Positions 29,401 to 35,602 of a stretch of 64,000 nucleotides of DNA are shown here, one piece after another (position 1 is the stretch's first letter; each line of letters starts with the position of its first letter). Origin of the DNA: Sphingomonas sp. LY29 (GTDB taxonomy: Bacteria > Pseudomonadota > Alphaproteobacteria > Sphingomonadales > Sphingomonadaceae); contig NZ_CP141587.1 of NCBI RefSeq assembly GCF_035593985.1, positions 1,178,001 through 1,242,000 of the forward strand. The letters run 5' to 3'. The notes beneath the pieces are model-generated. The model saw only the letters and a program-made list of their open reading frames with translations, had not been told where the DNA came from and did not search any database. A program made the translations under genes and the position numbers.

Positions 29401-31265
29401 GCAATGCTGGTGATGGTGAGGACACCGACGCCGGTCACGACGAAGGTCTGCCCGACCGTCGTCACCGCGACCCCGTTGATCGCGACCGTCGCGGGCGCAT
29501 CGCCCTGCGTGAAGTTGATTGTTCCCGCAGTCGTCTCGCTGTCGACGTCATTGTCGCTGCCGTTGCCATCGGCGGCTTCGTCCGAGCCGGCAGGCTCGGT
29601 GCCGCGGATCGGCAGGCCGGCTTCGCTGACCTGGGTGCCAGCGCCCGTGGCGGGCACGCGCAGCGTCGGCGCGGTGTCGCCAATCGAGATCGTGAGGGTC
29701 GAGGACGACGTGTCGCCGTCGCCATCGGTCAGCGTGTAGTTGAAGACGTCGTTGACGCCGCCCGGCGAATTGGGATTCCGGGCATAGGAGTAGCTGCCGT
29801 CGGCCTTGATGGTCAGAACGCCATATTGGCCGTTGACGACCAGATTGCCGCTCGCGTCGAAGCTGGAGTCGCTTCCACCCGCACCGCTGACGAGTGACAC
29901 GGTCGCGTTGTCGGCGCCCACCGTGTCGGCAGCGTTGGTGTCGCTGTCGCCGATGTCGCCCGCGGCGGCATCGGTGATGACGTTGCCGGTCGCGAGCGCA
30001 TAGCTTCCCGCGGCGACGCTGTCGGTGTCGGGACGTGCGGTCGGCACGTCATCGATGATGCTGACGGTCAGCGTCGCGGTGTCGGTGTCGCCATCGCGGT
30101 CGGTTAGCACGACCGTGAACAGGTCCTGCGTCGCGTCGCCGTTGGTGTTGTCGGCGAGCGTGTAGCTGTAACCGATCGCACCCGACGAAATGCTGGTGAT
30201 GGTCAGCGAGCCATAGGTGCCCGCGATAACCTGGCCGACGCCGGTGACAGCGATGCCGTTGATGGTGACGACGCTAGGCGAATCGGGCGAATCGATGACG
30301 ATCGTGCCGACGGTGGTTTCGGCGGTCGAGGCCGAGTTGGAACCGGCGGGTTCGCCGCCGCGCGCGGGGAGCGCGTTTTCATTGACTGAAGCGGTGGCGT
30401 TTTCGACGCCGGCGGGCTGGTCGGGGGTCTGTATGACCACGTCCGGCTCGCGATCGAGCGCGTCGTAGATCTCGCGCACTTCGGGCGGCGTGTAGGTCAT
30501 CTCGGTCGGCGGAAGCAGGTCGCCGAGCGGAACGCCCGGATCGAGCGGTCGAACGACTTCGGCAAAGTTGCCGCCGCTCGACTGGGTCGGCTGGAATCCG
30601 GCTGCCGGCTGGACTTCCTGGCCGATGAGCAGCGTTGCAAGGTTGGTCGCAGGCACTTCGACGCCGTCGAGCACCAGCTGCGGCACGAACACCGCGCCAT
30701 CGATGATCACCATCTGCGATCCGTCGGGCAGCGTGACGACCAGGTTGCGGCCGACGACCATGATGTCGCTCAGTTCGACGCCCGCGGGCAGGATGACGGT
30801 GCCGTCGGGGCCGACGACGACCTGACGCGCATTGGCCTGCACCTGCGCCTGCGTCTTGCCGATCTCGACGGTCAGCGTGGCAGTGTCGCTATTACCCTGC
30901 CGGTCGGCCAGCGTGTAGGTGAAGACGTCGCGGCTGTTCTCGGGCGTGCCGGCCTTGGGCGTGTACTGATAGTTGCCGTTGGCATCGAGGCTGAGCTTGC
31001 CGAACTCGCCGTTGACGTTGAAGCCGCCACCCGCCGGGTTGCTGTCTTCGCCGCCGGCGCCGCGAACCGCGGTGATGCGGGCGTCGCCGCCGGTGACGTC
31101 GGCGCCGAGCGAACCGCTTTGCGCGCCCTCGCCCGTGATGATGTTGCCGGTGGCGGGACCGCGGTCGCCCGCGGCGAGGGCATCGTTGTCGTCACGCGCG
31201 ATCGGGCTCTGGCCCTGGTCGTCGTTGCTTTGTCCAACTGCCTGCGAAGAATCTTCGTACCGCAT
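20424..31265 (-). CDS. Giant type I-secreted repeat adhesin (RTX, LapA-like)
   Basis: About 3,613 residues from the ATG at 31265, which has AGAGGG five bases upstream. In-frame codons continue to 31307, but that Lys/Arg-rich extension lacks a ribosome site. Order: a VCBS-like domain (about residues 25-135); a beta-rich module with GPDGTVILPAGVELSDIMVV and LPDGSQMVIIDGAVFVPQ; a PAAG motif (about 220-223); alternating VCBS-like (NDTDSIASGSYGPA type) and EAGLP/EPAGTGEAADG-type repeats; five DUF5801 repeats; two cadherin-like repeats; RTX nonapeptides (GGNDFLYGNGGNDLLDGG); and a VCA0849-type secretion domain (VDIINDYTAGEIIDITEIL). A further 260 or so low-complexity residues follow the secretion domain. 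No signal peptide and no obvious Cys are seen, as expected for a type I substrate. It heads the secretion operon. I infer a cell-surface adhesin or biofilm protein, anchored through its N-terminus and possibly released by the adjacent LapG-like protease. Confidence 0.93.
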   Translation of the reverse strand: MRYEDSSQAVGQSNDDQGQSPIARDDNDALAAGDRGPATGNIITGEGAQSGSLGADVTGGDARITAVRGAGGEDSNPAGGGFNVNGEFGKLSLDANGNYQYTPKAGTPENSRDVFTYTLADRQGNSDTATLTVEIGKTQAQVQANARQVVVGPDGTVILPAGVELSDIMVVGRNLVVTLPDGSQMVIIDGAVFVPQLVLDGVEVPATNLATLLIGQEVQPAAGFQPTQSSGGNFAEVVRPLDPGVPLGDLLPPTEMTYTPPEVREIYDALDREPDVVIQTPDQPAGVENATASVNENALPARGGEPAGSNSASTAETTVGTIVIDSPDSPSVVTINGIAVTGVGQVIAGTYGSLTITSISSGAIGYSYTLADNTNGDATQDLFTVVLTDRDGDTDTATLTVSIIDDVPTARPDTDSVAAGSYALATGNVITDAAAGDIGDSDTNAADTVGADNATVSLVSGAGGSDSSFDASGNLVVNGQYGVLTIKADGSYSYARNPNSPGGVNDVFNYTLTDGDGDTSSSTLTISIGDTAPTLRVPATGAGTQVSEAGLPIRGTEPAGSDEAADGNGSDNDVDSETTAGTINFTQGDAPATVAINGVAVTTVGQTFVVTGVGVLTITSIAPGAIGYSFTLTDNTSGDATSVSYAVSVTDADGDVANDNLVIRIIDDVPNANDDSVTQATENTRVTINVFANDVPGADGVDVDNNPAVAVNLVAGSLSGSGSLVYNNDGTFTYTPGAGEEGIVTFQYRIVDGDGDSDVATVTIQLQPDSIPLVLIAQGSDTIVHEAGLPSRNGEPAGTGEAADGDGTDNDDPRELAAGTLIVTTGTDTVASLVVLDAGGNAVNVTNGGVVQGAYGTLTISGNAIAGYTYSYVLSDNTSGDATSENFGITVTDSDGDTSSTNLVITIVDDAPIAVNDTDSIASGSYGPAVGNVITDAEGDGGKDNVGADNATVSGIASNNVPANSDTSFTAGNLVVNGQYGVLTIAADGSYSYVRNAGTPGGVSDVFTYTLTDGDGDSTNATLTISIADSGVTLDAPDQGEAGTVVSEVGLPTRNGGEPAGTGEAADGNSSDNDDGSETTTGVISFNAPDGPATVTIDGVAVTGTVGQTFVGAFGTLTITSYNAATGQIGYSYTLADNTSGDATFDDFAIQITDQDGDVASDTLVIQIIDDAPIAIDDVDSVGEDSLIAADGNVLTGIGGTDGNATDGVRDNVGADNAVVSAVAFGATVGALGTPLAGAYGQLVLNANGSYSYAVNSGLPAVQGLDDGETLTEVFTYTIVDGDGDVDTATLTITINGANDAPVAVSSAVTVSEEGLPGGNPDTTGAPTDTTNSATASGVITISDADGEPLTVTLGIPAGAYTSDGVPVTWALSGNGQVLTGSAGGVPVVTVTIDNTGAYTVVLSGPLDHANAAVEDLAGIVIPVSVSDGTVTTPATITLTVEDDSPLVTRSTTGLPTLNVDETNLAQNATASFANAFSVSYGGDGAGSLVYSLGISAAGANSGLIDTATGQAILLYVTAGGVVEGRVGSAAGPIAFAIGVNATGNVTLDQIRAVFHDPNLSANDVEGLAAANLVTLTATATDADGDSEGETIAIGGQLTFTDDGPAITTSVTDGNTVTLTTQDAETDGVPTDQDVATSTANFGGAFGITSSSYGADGAGTTSWNFNFTVANSVSGLSSNGAAINLYLIGGVVVGSTAGSAGAVTAGNTIFTIGVNATSGVVTLTQFAEIDHALPGSGSNYDAQLALLGNGLVILNGTATIVDKDGDSASSTQSLDLGGNIRFADDGPAVTPTGAPVPVLNVDETNLALNASGSFAGLFTIAYGADGPGTTAYALSVSAAGANSGLIDTATGQAILLYVNGSGVVEGRVGSALGAIAFTVSVDAAGTVTLDQIRAVIHDPNVTANDVEGLAAANLVTLTATVTDGDGDVDSETVNIGGGLTFTDDGPTISAVAAPDALQVDETNLALNATANFADNFTSAYGADGAGTTVYSVTISATGANSGLIDTATGQAILLYVNASGVVEGRVGSAAGPIAFTVSINAAGTVTLDQLRAIVHTPDTGPDQVATLSAANLISVVATITDKDGDVASSSIGIGTSISFRDDGPSATNDTDAIAVGSNGPATGNVLTGAEVAVAEDGNASDGNADAPGADGGRISFIDNSQNAAPGVAVPAGGSTTIAGQFGTLTIFANGDYSYARTPGAGGGQNEVFTYTLTDGDGDSVTATLTISIGDNVPTAGNVNVQLDDDALPGGNPNGTGDDPNSVNASGTLPGSGGDGTLTFSVSTAGAPAGFTYVSGGAGVVVVQQGGTTVLTVTVNANGTYSVVQNAPIMHTAGSDENNATFTVNYTVTDADGDPAPGTISINVDDDTPIVNVTQTNEGGILLTTQDAETDGIPTAEDTAVSTANFGGVFQLSSSPGADGGTATPIAYTLAVTSAVSGLSSHGVAINLYNVGGVIYGSTALSAPTGAADPAVVFSIAVNGLGVVTLTQYQQVDHSVEGVTTAPFDDQFAILANGKISLTASSSLTDGDGDVATDSEVIDLGGNIRFADDGPVATNDSVNQTTENAPITFGVFGNDQFGADGVDTDNNPTVNVTFTQPSQGTVTYNAATGQFTFTPVAGQQGNPTFTYTITDFDGDTSTATVTLNLIPDSTPTAADNVAAVDDDGLAGGNAASTNGDLNANALEEAPVNPSEAIYHGKFTATTGGDTVASFSLAGMGGTSGTVGTETVNYTWNAGTNTLNATGPRGLLFTVQVNPTTGDYTVTLVDNVLHAAGAAENDAIANLTFRVTDSDGDFDDANLAITFDDDMPSPFTPTSVASLNGNSAPITAPLNLTIGADGYGTLVFDITNGQVATDLNGNVLRVGSQQLYLFGDGTGTIRATTDSTGVAGTIGYTVTLDPVTGTYTFDVNSVISNGTETSFTDLANTKSGNVGIRTLGADNGTNNPGDIDILLSGRSAGGGQGTVNSSQTGIGVDSQAINPGAALRIDIVTGITTDAGQPTGFSYAGHYETTHFEQLVSQTQSGAAVDILVNAILADDDQNLPRTTGTLAADGEVLVAITKVYVDPNGAGVEQSLDITGLAVGSTTAIGTTGVSVTKNANGSVTFVGMQAGDQYGIDTATDFNAVLVEHPGNINKSFDLNIFSVGSTSAGTPIDQNFTVVGTDADGDSVTSQVQTTIIPLFAGSSAGDGSGNVINGNGDNNTIAGNGGDDTLNGFGGNDFLYGNGGNDLLDGGANDDVLRGGVGADSLTGGTGVDTFILSNAAITNGPGNVDIINDYTAGEIIDITEILSVTAATNVVTGQFLRLTTTGLLQVDVDGGGNNWQTVSTVNTGVNTTIRYDLSDGSTQTVILTPVVAPATLIATTSNSAPDSSFIGGFRTLEEARVAANVNTAVMAGAIATVGLAAPVAAEDLGDASSQTTNSITDMQVSKVAADHLDGNDGSGSINRLSTDTIDQSEAIAAPDGSGRSGDRGGDAATFDAAAGHAAGTPDHAANDVDQGPANDMSPASLVAPSIAMPSAEVLASAGLAPESKVNGLVEKILADALAGNEHGQAVDALIDAAVGDAGQGAGHALASPMVEHVPAWDMGAGEAGAPIADMMFKMDAMQLHHDAVQPAVNG
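21535..21700 (-). repeat. RTX calcium-binding nonapeptide array
   Basis: Within the adhesin gene, in-frame GGxGxD-type repeats run as GGDDTLNGFGGNDFLYGNGG, then NDLLDGGANDDVLRGGVGAD. They should fold as a calcium-dependent beta-roll outside the cell and precede the secretion signal domain. Confidence 0.9.
23605..24125 (-). repeat. DUF5801 repeat, fifth copy (QDAETDG subtype)
   Basis: A repeat of about 170 residues begins TTQDAETDGIPT and ends NIRFADDGP. It matches the second copy in the upstream array and is separated from that array by VCBS-like and Ig-like domains. Confidence 0.75.
24955..26900 (-). repeat. Four tandem DUF5801 repeats in the adhesin
   Basis: Copies lie at about 26450-26900, 25905-26415, 25425-25880 and 24955-25395. 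Copies 1, 3 and 4 start VDETNLA and share NSGLIDTATGQAILLYV; copy 2 is the QDAETDG subtype. Each ends in DDGP. The three like copies carry a nearly identical stretch of about 90 bases (26678-26770, 25655-25747, 25182-25274), so they are recent duplications or are homogenised by recombination. Confidence 0.8.
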
Positions 31266-31331
31266 AGCCACCCTCTTTTTCGCCGCTGCATCGGAAATCC
31301 GACGCATTTGGTTTCGTGAGTGCGGGGCGGC

Positions 31332-31364
31332 GTTAACCGGTCGGCGATAATCCGAACGGTTAAC
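31332..31364. promoter_or_regulatory. GTTAACCG inverted repeat upstream of the adhesin
   Basis: GTTAACCG at 31332-31339 and CGGTTAAC at 31357-31364 are perfect eight-base arms, with CGG/CCG adding three inner pairs. The element sits 67-99 bases upstream of the adhesin ATG. It could be an operator for a dimeric regulator or an RNA stem in the 5' leader. Confidence 0.4.
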
Positions 31365-31465
31365 AATCGAAACGCCCCCGCGCTCGAACCGACTGAAAAC
31401 ACTGAAAATCGAAAACTTTCAAGCCTCGGCCCAAGAGACGGAGTTAACCGAAGAAGCCGAGAGTG

Positions 31466-31491
31466 TTAACAAGCGTTTACAAATTGGTTAA
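31466..31491. promoter_or_regulatory. CtrA-like box cluster upstream of the adhesin operon
   Basis: TTAA (31466), TTAC (31477) and TTAA (31488) are each separated by exactly seven bases, reading TTAA-N7-TTAC-N7-TTAA. The CtrA consensus known from Caulobacter is TTAA-N7-TTAA. Further GTTAAC words lie at 31443, 31332 and 31358. This suggests cell-cycle or CtrA-type control of the adhesin; binding is not shown by sequence. Confidence 0.35.
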
Positions 31492-31879
31492 CGATCAGTC
31501 GTTTTGAAAGTAATCGTCCTTGGTGACTTTGCTAAAGCCTCCCTTTTCTGCAGATGTTGATAAGCTCGACCATGACCTGACCTCTATTTACAGCACGAAT
31601 AGAATCGGGATTTTCGACAAGGTCGTATCGATTCACGCGATAGCTTCGACAGTTATCAGGAATTTAACGGCGGACATGTCCGTCTGTGTCGTGGACTCGG
31701 CGCGCGAACTTCGGACTCGCCCGCCGGAGTCAAAATTTGCCAATCGTCCCACTTTGGGAAGAATCGCGACACTTGCCCGTCGGCCGACCCGGTCATTGCG
31801 GCCGCGACTCGGAAAAGTGCCGCGCGGGGATGCAAGGGGCTGCTCGCCACGCTAGCGATGGTTACCAAGGAGCGCGTGA
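31492..31879. other. Non-coding region between the adhesin and the monooxygenase gene
   Basis: Together with 31266-31491 this is the only gap of more than 300 bases in the window (614 bases). It is less GC-rich than its surroundings, mainly up to about 31680. Short open frames in it show no family resemblance, no good ribosome site and no sphingomonad-like codon use. Its right end carries AAGGAG at 31867-31874, the ribosome site of the next gene. It probably holds divergent promoters. Confidence 0.6.
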
Positions 31880-34171
31880 ATGAAGATTGCCTGCATCGGT
31901 GGCGGCCCGGCCGGCCTCAACTTCGCCATTTCGATGAAACGGCGCGATCCCTCGGCTGAAGTCCACGTGTTCGAACGCAATGCGGAGGGCGTGACCTTCG
32001 GATGGGGCGTCGTCTTCTCCGACCAGACGGTCGAAAACCTGCTCGCCAACGATCCAGTCTCGGGGCAGGCGATTTCCGACGAATTCGCCCATTGGGACGA
32101 TATTGAGGTCCACGTCCACAGCGAGTGTGTCCGCTCGTCCGGACACGGCTTCATCGGCATCGGCCGCAAGCGTCTGCTCGAAATCCTTGCCGCCCGAGCG
32201 CGCGAGTTAGGCGCGGTCCTCCATTATGAGCACGATTGCCCCGCCGCGCTCGACGCGTGGGGCGATTACGACCTCGTCATCGCCGCCGACGGCATCAACA
32301 GCCGCATCCGCGATGCCTACGCCGACCAGTTCGGCATCGACGTCGACGAGCGCGCCAACCGCTTCATCTGGCTCGGCACGCCGAAGGTGTTCGACGCCTT
32401 CACCTTCGCCTTCGTCGAGACCCCGGCGGGCTGGGTGTGGGCGCACGCCTATCGCTTCGCCGACGATTGCTCGACCTTCATCGTCGAATGCGCGCCCGAC
32501 ACGTGGGCCGCGCTCGGCTTCGACACGATGGACCAGGCCGAAACGATCGCGGCCTGCGAGGAATTGTTCGCCGACTATCTGGACGGCCAGCCGCTGCTCA
32601 GCAACGCCGCGCACCTGCGCGGTTCGGCCGCATGGCTGACCTTCCGCCGGATCCTGTGCGAGCGCTGGCATCACGACAAGATCGTGCTGATCGGCGACGC
32701 CGCGCACAGCGCGCATTTCTCGATCGGATCGGGCACCAAGCTGGCGCTGGAAGATGCGATCAAGCTTGCCGAGGTCCTCTGCCGCCCGGGACTGTCACGC
32801 GCCGACGCACTGGCCGAGTTCCATTCCGAGCGGTCGGTTGAAGTGCTCAAGCTTCAGAACAGCGCGCGCAATTCAACCGAATGGTTCGAAACCGTCGGCC
32901 GCTATCTCGCCTTCGAACCGTGGCAGTTCGCTTACTCGCTGCTCACCCGGTCGCAGCGGATCAGCCACGAGAATCTGCGGCTGCGCGATCCCGACTGGCT
33001 CGACCGCGCCGAGCGCCAGTTTTGGCTGACCGCGACCGGCGCGGAGAAGTCGGCCCCGCCGATGTTCGCTCCGTTCAAGTTGCGCGACCTCACGCTTCCC
33101 AACCGCATCGTCGTCTCGCCGATGGCGACCTATTCGGCCGAGGGCGGCACGCCGAACGACTTCCACCTCGTGCATTATGGGGCCCGCGCGGAAGGTGGCG
33201 CGGGCCTTGTCTTCACGGAAATGACCTGCGTCTCCGAGACCGGACGGATCACGCCGGGTTGCACCGGCATGTATATGCCCGACCATGTGCTCGCATGGCG
33301 GCGCGTGACCGACTTGGTCCATCGCCACAGCGCATCGAAAATCTGCCTCCAACTCGGCCATTCGGGCGGCAAGGGGTCGACCCAGCTTGGGTGGCAGACG
33401 ATGGACGCGCCCCTGACCGAGGGAAACTGGCCGCTGCTGGCCGCCTCCGCCGTCGCGTGGAGCGAGGGCAACGCCACGCCGACCCCGATGACCCGCGCCG
33501 ACATGGACGAGGTCCGCGACCAGTTCGTCGCCGCGACCCGAATGGCGATCGACGCGGGCTTCGACATGGTCGAGCTTCACGCCGCGCACGGCTACCTGCT
33601 GTCCAGCTTCATCACCCCGCTCACCAACCATCGCACCGACGAATATGGCGGCAGCCTCGACAATCGCCTGCGCTTCCCGCTCGAGGTGTTCGAGGCGATG
33701 CGCGCGGTATGGCCGTCCGACCGGCCGATGTCGGTCCGCATCTCCGCCACCGACTGGGCCGGTGACAAGGGCGTTACGCCCGACGAGGCGGTCCTCATTG
33801 CTCAGGCCTTTTCGCGCGCCGGCGCCGACCTGATCGACGTCAGCGCGGGGCAGACCTGGGTCGATGCAAAGCCGGTCTATGGTCGCCTGTTCCAGACTCC
33901 CTTTTCCGACAAGATTCGCAACGAAGGACGCCTAGCGACGATGGCGGTCGGCAACATCACCGACCCCGACCAGGCCAATGCGATCCTCACCGCCGGCCGC
34001 GCCGACCTCGTCGCGCTCGGCCGCCCGCACCTCGTCGACCCGATGTGGACGCTGCGCGCCGCCGCCGCGGCGGGATACCGCGACCAGTTCGTGCCGCCGC
34101 AATACCTCAACGGCATGAGCCAACTCGCCCGCACCCTGCAGCGCGAAGCCGCGGCGGCGCTGCGGGCTTGA
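31880..34171 (+). CDS. Bifunctional FAD monooxygenase / NADH:flavin oxidoreductase (2-aminobenzoyl-CoA monooxygenase/reductase-like)
   Basis: A 763-residue fusion. Residues 1-370 form a class A flavin monooxygenase: the GxGxxG motif is [15 protein letters not shown] and the FAD-ribose motif is [20 protein letters not shown]. Residues 390-760 form an old-yellow-enzyme barrel: [40 protein letters not shown] and the phosphate-binding [14 protein letters not shown]. This architecture matches Azoarcus 2-aminobenzoyl-CoA monooxygenase/reductase and the salicylyl-CoA 5-hydroxylase/oxidoreductase group. It would dearomatise an aromatic acyl-CoA. No CoA ligase or ring-cleavage genes are adjacent, so the substrate is inferred from the family only. 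AAGGAG precedes the ATG by about seven bases. Confidence 0.88.
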   Translation: MKIACIGGGPAGLNFAISMKRRDPSAEVHVFERNAEGVTFGWGVVFSDQTVENLLANDPVSGQAISDEFAHWDDIEVHVHSECVRSSGHGFIGIGRKRLLEILAARARELGAVLHYEHDCPAALDAWGDYDLVIAADGINSRIRDAYADQFGIDVDERANRFIWLGTPKVFDAFTFAFVETPAGWVWAHAYRFADDCSTFIVECAPDTWAALGFDTMDQAETIAACEELFADYLDGQPLLSNAAHLRGSAAWLTFRRILCERWHHDKIVLIGDAAHSAHFSIGSGTKLALEDAIKLAEVLCRPGLSRADALAEFHSERSVEVLKLQNSARNSTEWFETVGRYLAFEPWQFAYSLLTRSQRISHENLRLRDPDWLDRAERQFWLTATGAEKSAPPMFAPFKLRDLTLPNRIVVSPMATYSAEGGTPNDFHLVHYGARAEGGAGLVFTEMTCVSETGRITPGCTGMYMPDHVLAWRRVTDLVHRHSASKICLQLGHSGGKGSTQLGWQTMDAPLTEGNWPLLAASAVAWSEGNATPTPMTRADMDEVRDQFVAATRMAIDAGFDMVELHAAHGYLLSSFITPLTNHRTDEYGGSLDNRLRFPLEVFEAMRAVWPSDRPMSVRISATDWAGDKGVTPDEAVLIAQAFSRAGADLIDVSAGQTWVDAKPVYGRLFQTPFSDKIRNEGRLATMAVGNITDPDQANAILTAGRADLVALGRPHLVDPMWTLRAAAAAGYRDQFVPPQYLNGMSQLARTLQREAAAALRA

Positions 34172-34181
34172 CGCCAAACCT

Positions 34182-35330
34182 ATGCTTCCGCTTCCTCAAC
34201 CCAGCACCTATTGGGGCGCGGTGAGCACGCAGCCGCCATCAGCAGACAAGGACGACCGGCGTCTGACGCTGCTTCTCCCCGACCTTGGCGGCGGCGGGGC
34301 CGAACGTGTCGCCGTCACGCTCGCCAACGCCTTTATGCGCCAAGGCCATGACGTCGACGTCGTGATCATGCGGCCGGGCGGCGTGCTCCGCGACCTGCTC
34401 GATCCGGCCATCCGCGTCGTTGATCTCGACGCGCCGCGCATCCGTGACGTGCCGCGCCGCTTCGCCGCCTATCTCAAGCAGGCCAGGCCGCATGCGGTGC
34501 TTGTGTTCATGTGGCCGCTGACGGTGGCCGCCGTACTCGCCCGCTCCATTGCCCGGACCCCGACACGCCTCGTGCTCAGCGAACACAGCATCCTCAGTCA
34601 CGAGTATCAGGGCAAGGGCGTGCAGCGCCTGCTGCGCTGGACGATCCACGCTTTCTACGGACGGGCGCAGGCACGGGCGACCATCTCCGAAGGCTCGGCT
34701 AAGGACCTCGCCCACCTCAGCGGCCTCGGACGCGACGCGTTCGAAGTCGTCGGCAATCCGCTCGACCTTCCCGACCTGCCGCTCCGCCGATCGAGCGAGG
34801 TCGACGCGCTATGGGGATGCCCGCCCGGCGCGCGCATCCTCACCATCGGGAGCATGAAGCCCGAGAAGAACCACCCAGACTTGGTCCGCAGCCTCGCGCT
34901 GCTCCCCAACGCTCGCCTGATGATCGTCGGCGACGGCCAGGGCCGACCTCACCTAGAAGCCTTAGCCAAAGAGCTTGGCGTATCCGATCGCCTCATCATG
35001 CCTGGCTTCCGCATCGACCCATGGCCCTTCCTGGCGTCGGCCGACGTGTTCGCGCTCTCCAGCCGCTACGAGGGCTTCGGACTGGTGCTGGTCGAAGCGC
35101 TCCACGCCGGCTTGCGCATCGTCAGCACTGACTGCCCCTTTGGACCGCGCGAGATCCTGGCGGACGGCAAATATGGAAAGCTCGTCCCGGTGGGCGACGA
35201 ACAGGCGATAGCCGCCGCACTAACCCAAGCGCTCGCCGAACAGCCCAACCCCGACCGGCAACGCGCCCGCGCGCAGGAAACCGCCGGCAGCACGTCGAGC
35301 GACCGTTATCTTCAACTGATGCTGAGTTAA
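34182..35330 (+). CDS. Glycosyltransferase, GT4 (GT-B fold) family
   Basis: The protein is 382 residues. The N-terminal acceptor domain has LLPDLGGGGAERVAVTLANAF. The C-terminal donor domain has ILTIGSMKPEKNHPDLVRS and the EX7E-like YEGFGLVLVEAL. It transfers a nucleotide-sugar-derived residue, probably to a surface polysaccharide or glycolipid, at the cytoplasmic face of the membrane. No polysaccharide cluster is adjacent. The ATG at 34182 has a weak ribosome site; a GTG at 34221, preceded by GGGGCG, is an alternative start. Confidence 0.88.
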   Translation: MLPLPQPSTYWGAVSTQPPSADKDDRRLTLLLPDLGGGGAERVAVTLANAFMRQGHDVDVVIMRPGGVLRDLLDPAIRVVDLDAPRIRDVPRRFAAYLKQARPHAVLVFMWPLTVAAVLARSIARTPTRLVLSEHSILSHEYQGKGVQRLLRWTIHAFYGRAQARATISEGSAKDLAHLSGLGRDAFEVVGNPLDLPDLPLRRSSEVDALWGCPPGARILTIGSMKPEKNHPDLVRSLALLPNARLMIVGDGQGRPHLEALAKELGVSDRLIMPGFRIDPWPFLASADVFALSSRYEGFGLVLVEALHAGLRIVSTDCPFGPREILADGKYGKLVPVGDEQAIAAALTQALAEQPNPDRQRARAQETAGSTSSDRYLQLMLS

Positions 35331-35352
35331 TTTGTAGGCAGCGACGGCAGGC

Positions 35353-35367
35353 GCCGACCCAGTCGGC
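35353..35367 (-). other. Hairpin just downstream of tRNA-Ser
   Basis: GCCGAC and GTCGGC pair perfectly around a three-base loop, two bases after the encoded CCA end. There is no T-tract, so it may be a 3'-processing signal or a weak terminator rather than a classic one. Confidence 0.35.
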
Positions 35368-35369
35368 AG

Positions 35370-35459
35370 TGGCGGAGACGGAGGGATTCGAACCCTCGAT
35401 ACAGTTTCCCGTATGACGCTTTAGCAAAGCGTTGGTTTCAGCCACTCACCCACGTCTCC
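35370..35459 (-). tRNA. tRNA-Ser (anticodon GCT)
   Basis: The minus strand starts GGAGACG and ends CGTCTCC-G-CCA, so the 7-base acceptor stem is perfect and the CCA is encoded. The anticodon stem ACGCT/AGCGT encloses the loop TTGCTAA, with the anticodon GCT at 35423-35425, reading AGC/AGU serine codons. A long variable arm (CATACGGGAAACTGTATC) and the T arm GAGGGTTCGAATCCCTC are typical of a class II serine tRNA. Confidence 0.97.
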
Positions 35460-35480
35460 GGGAACTGGCGTCGGCGGCGG

Positions 35481-35509
35481 GCTTTAGCGAACAGGTCGCA
35501 GCCGTTCAA
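35481..35509 (-). promoter_or_regulatory. Putative sigma-70 promoter of tRNA-Ser
   Basis: On the minus strand, TTGAAC and TAAAGC are spaced by 17 bases, and the second element ends 21 bases before the tRNA 5' end. Both match the consensus only in part, so this is a candidate. Confidence 0.4.
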
Positions 35510-35602
35510 CCGCCCAAAGCAACGAAACGCGTCCGAAAGCATTTTACTGGCCGAGGCAACGCGACTCTCCTACGCGTCGCCCATCTGCAACGAGGTGACG
35601 TG

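Noticed and set aside
21891..29897. Very long plus-strand open frames antisense to the adhesin (several hundred codons each)
   Set aside because: They are rich in Arg, Asp and Val in patterns that mirror the repeat codons on the other strand, have no ribosome sites and match no family. High GC and repeat structure suppress stops in the opposite frames.
31167..31178. LAAG tetrapeptide near residue 30 of the adhesin as a LapG site
   Set aside because: It lies inside the recurring NDxDSxAxG motif of the VCBS-like repeat (compare TDSVAAGSYALATG further on), so it is part of the fold rather than a special linker site.
31520..31855. A possible 111-codon gene in the adhesin upstream region
   Set aside because: No ribosome site, mixed composition (AT-rich then Arg-rich) and no family resemblance. 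It overlaps likely regulatory DNA.
35432..35602. N-terminal extension of the Crp/Fnr regulator reaching into the tRNA gene
   Set aside because: It would start inside tRNA-Ser and has no similarity to the family; a GTG with GAGG at 35603 is a better start.
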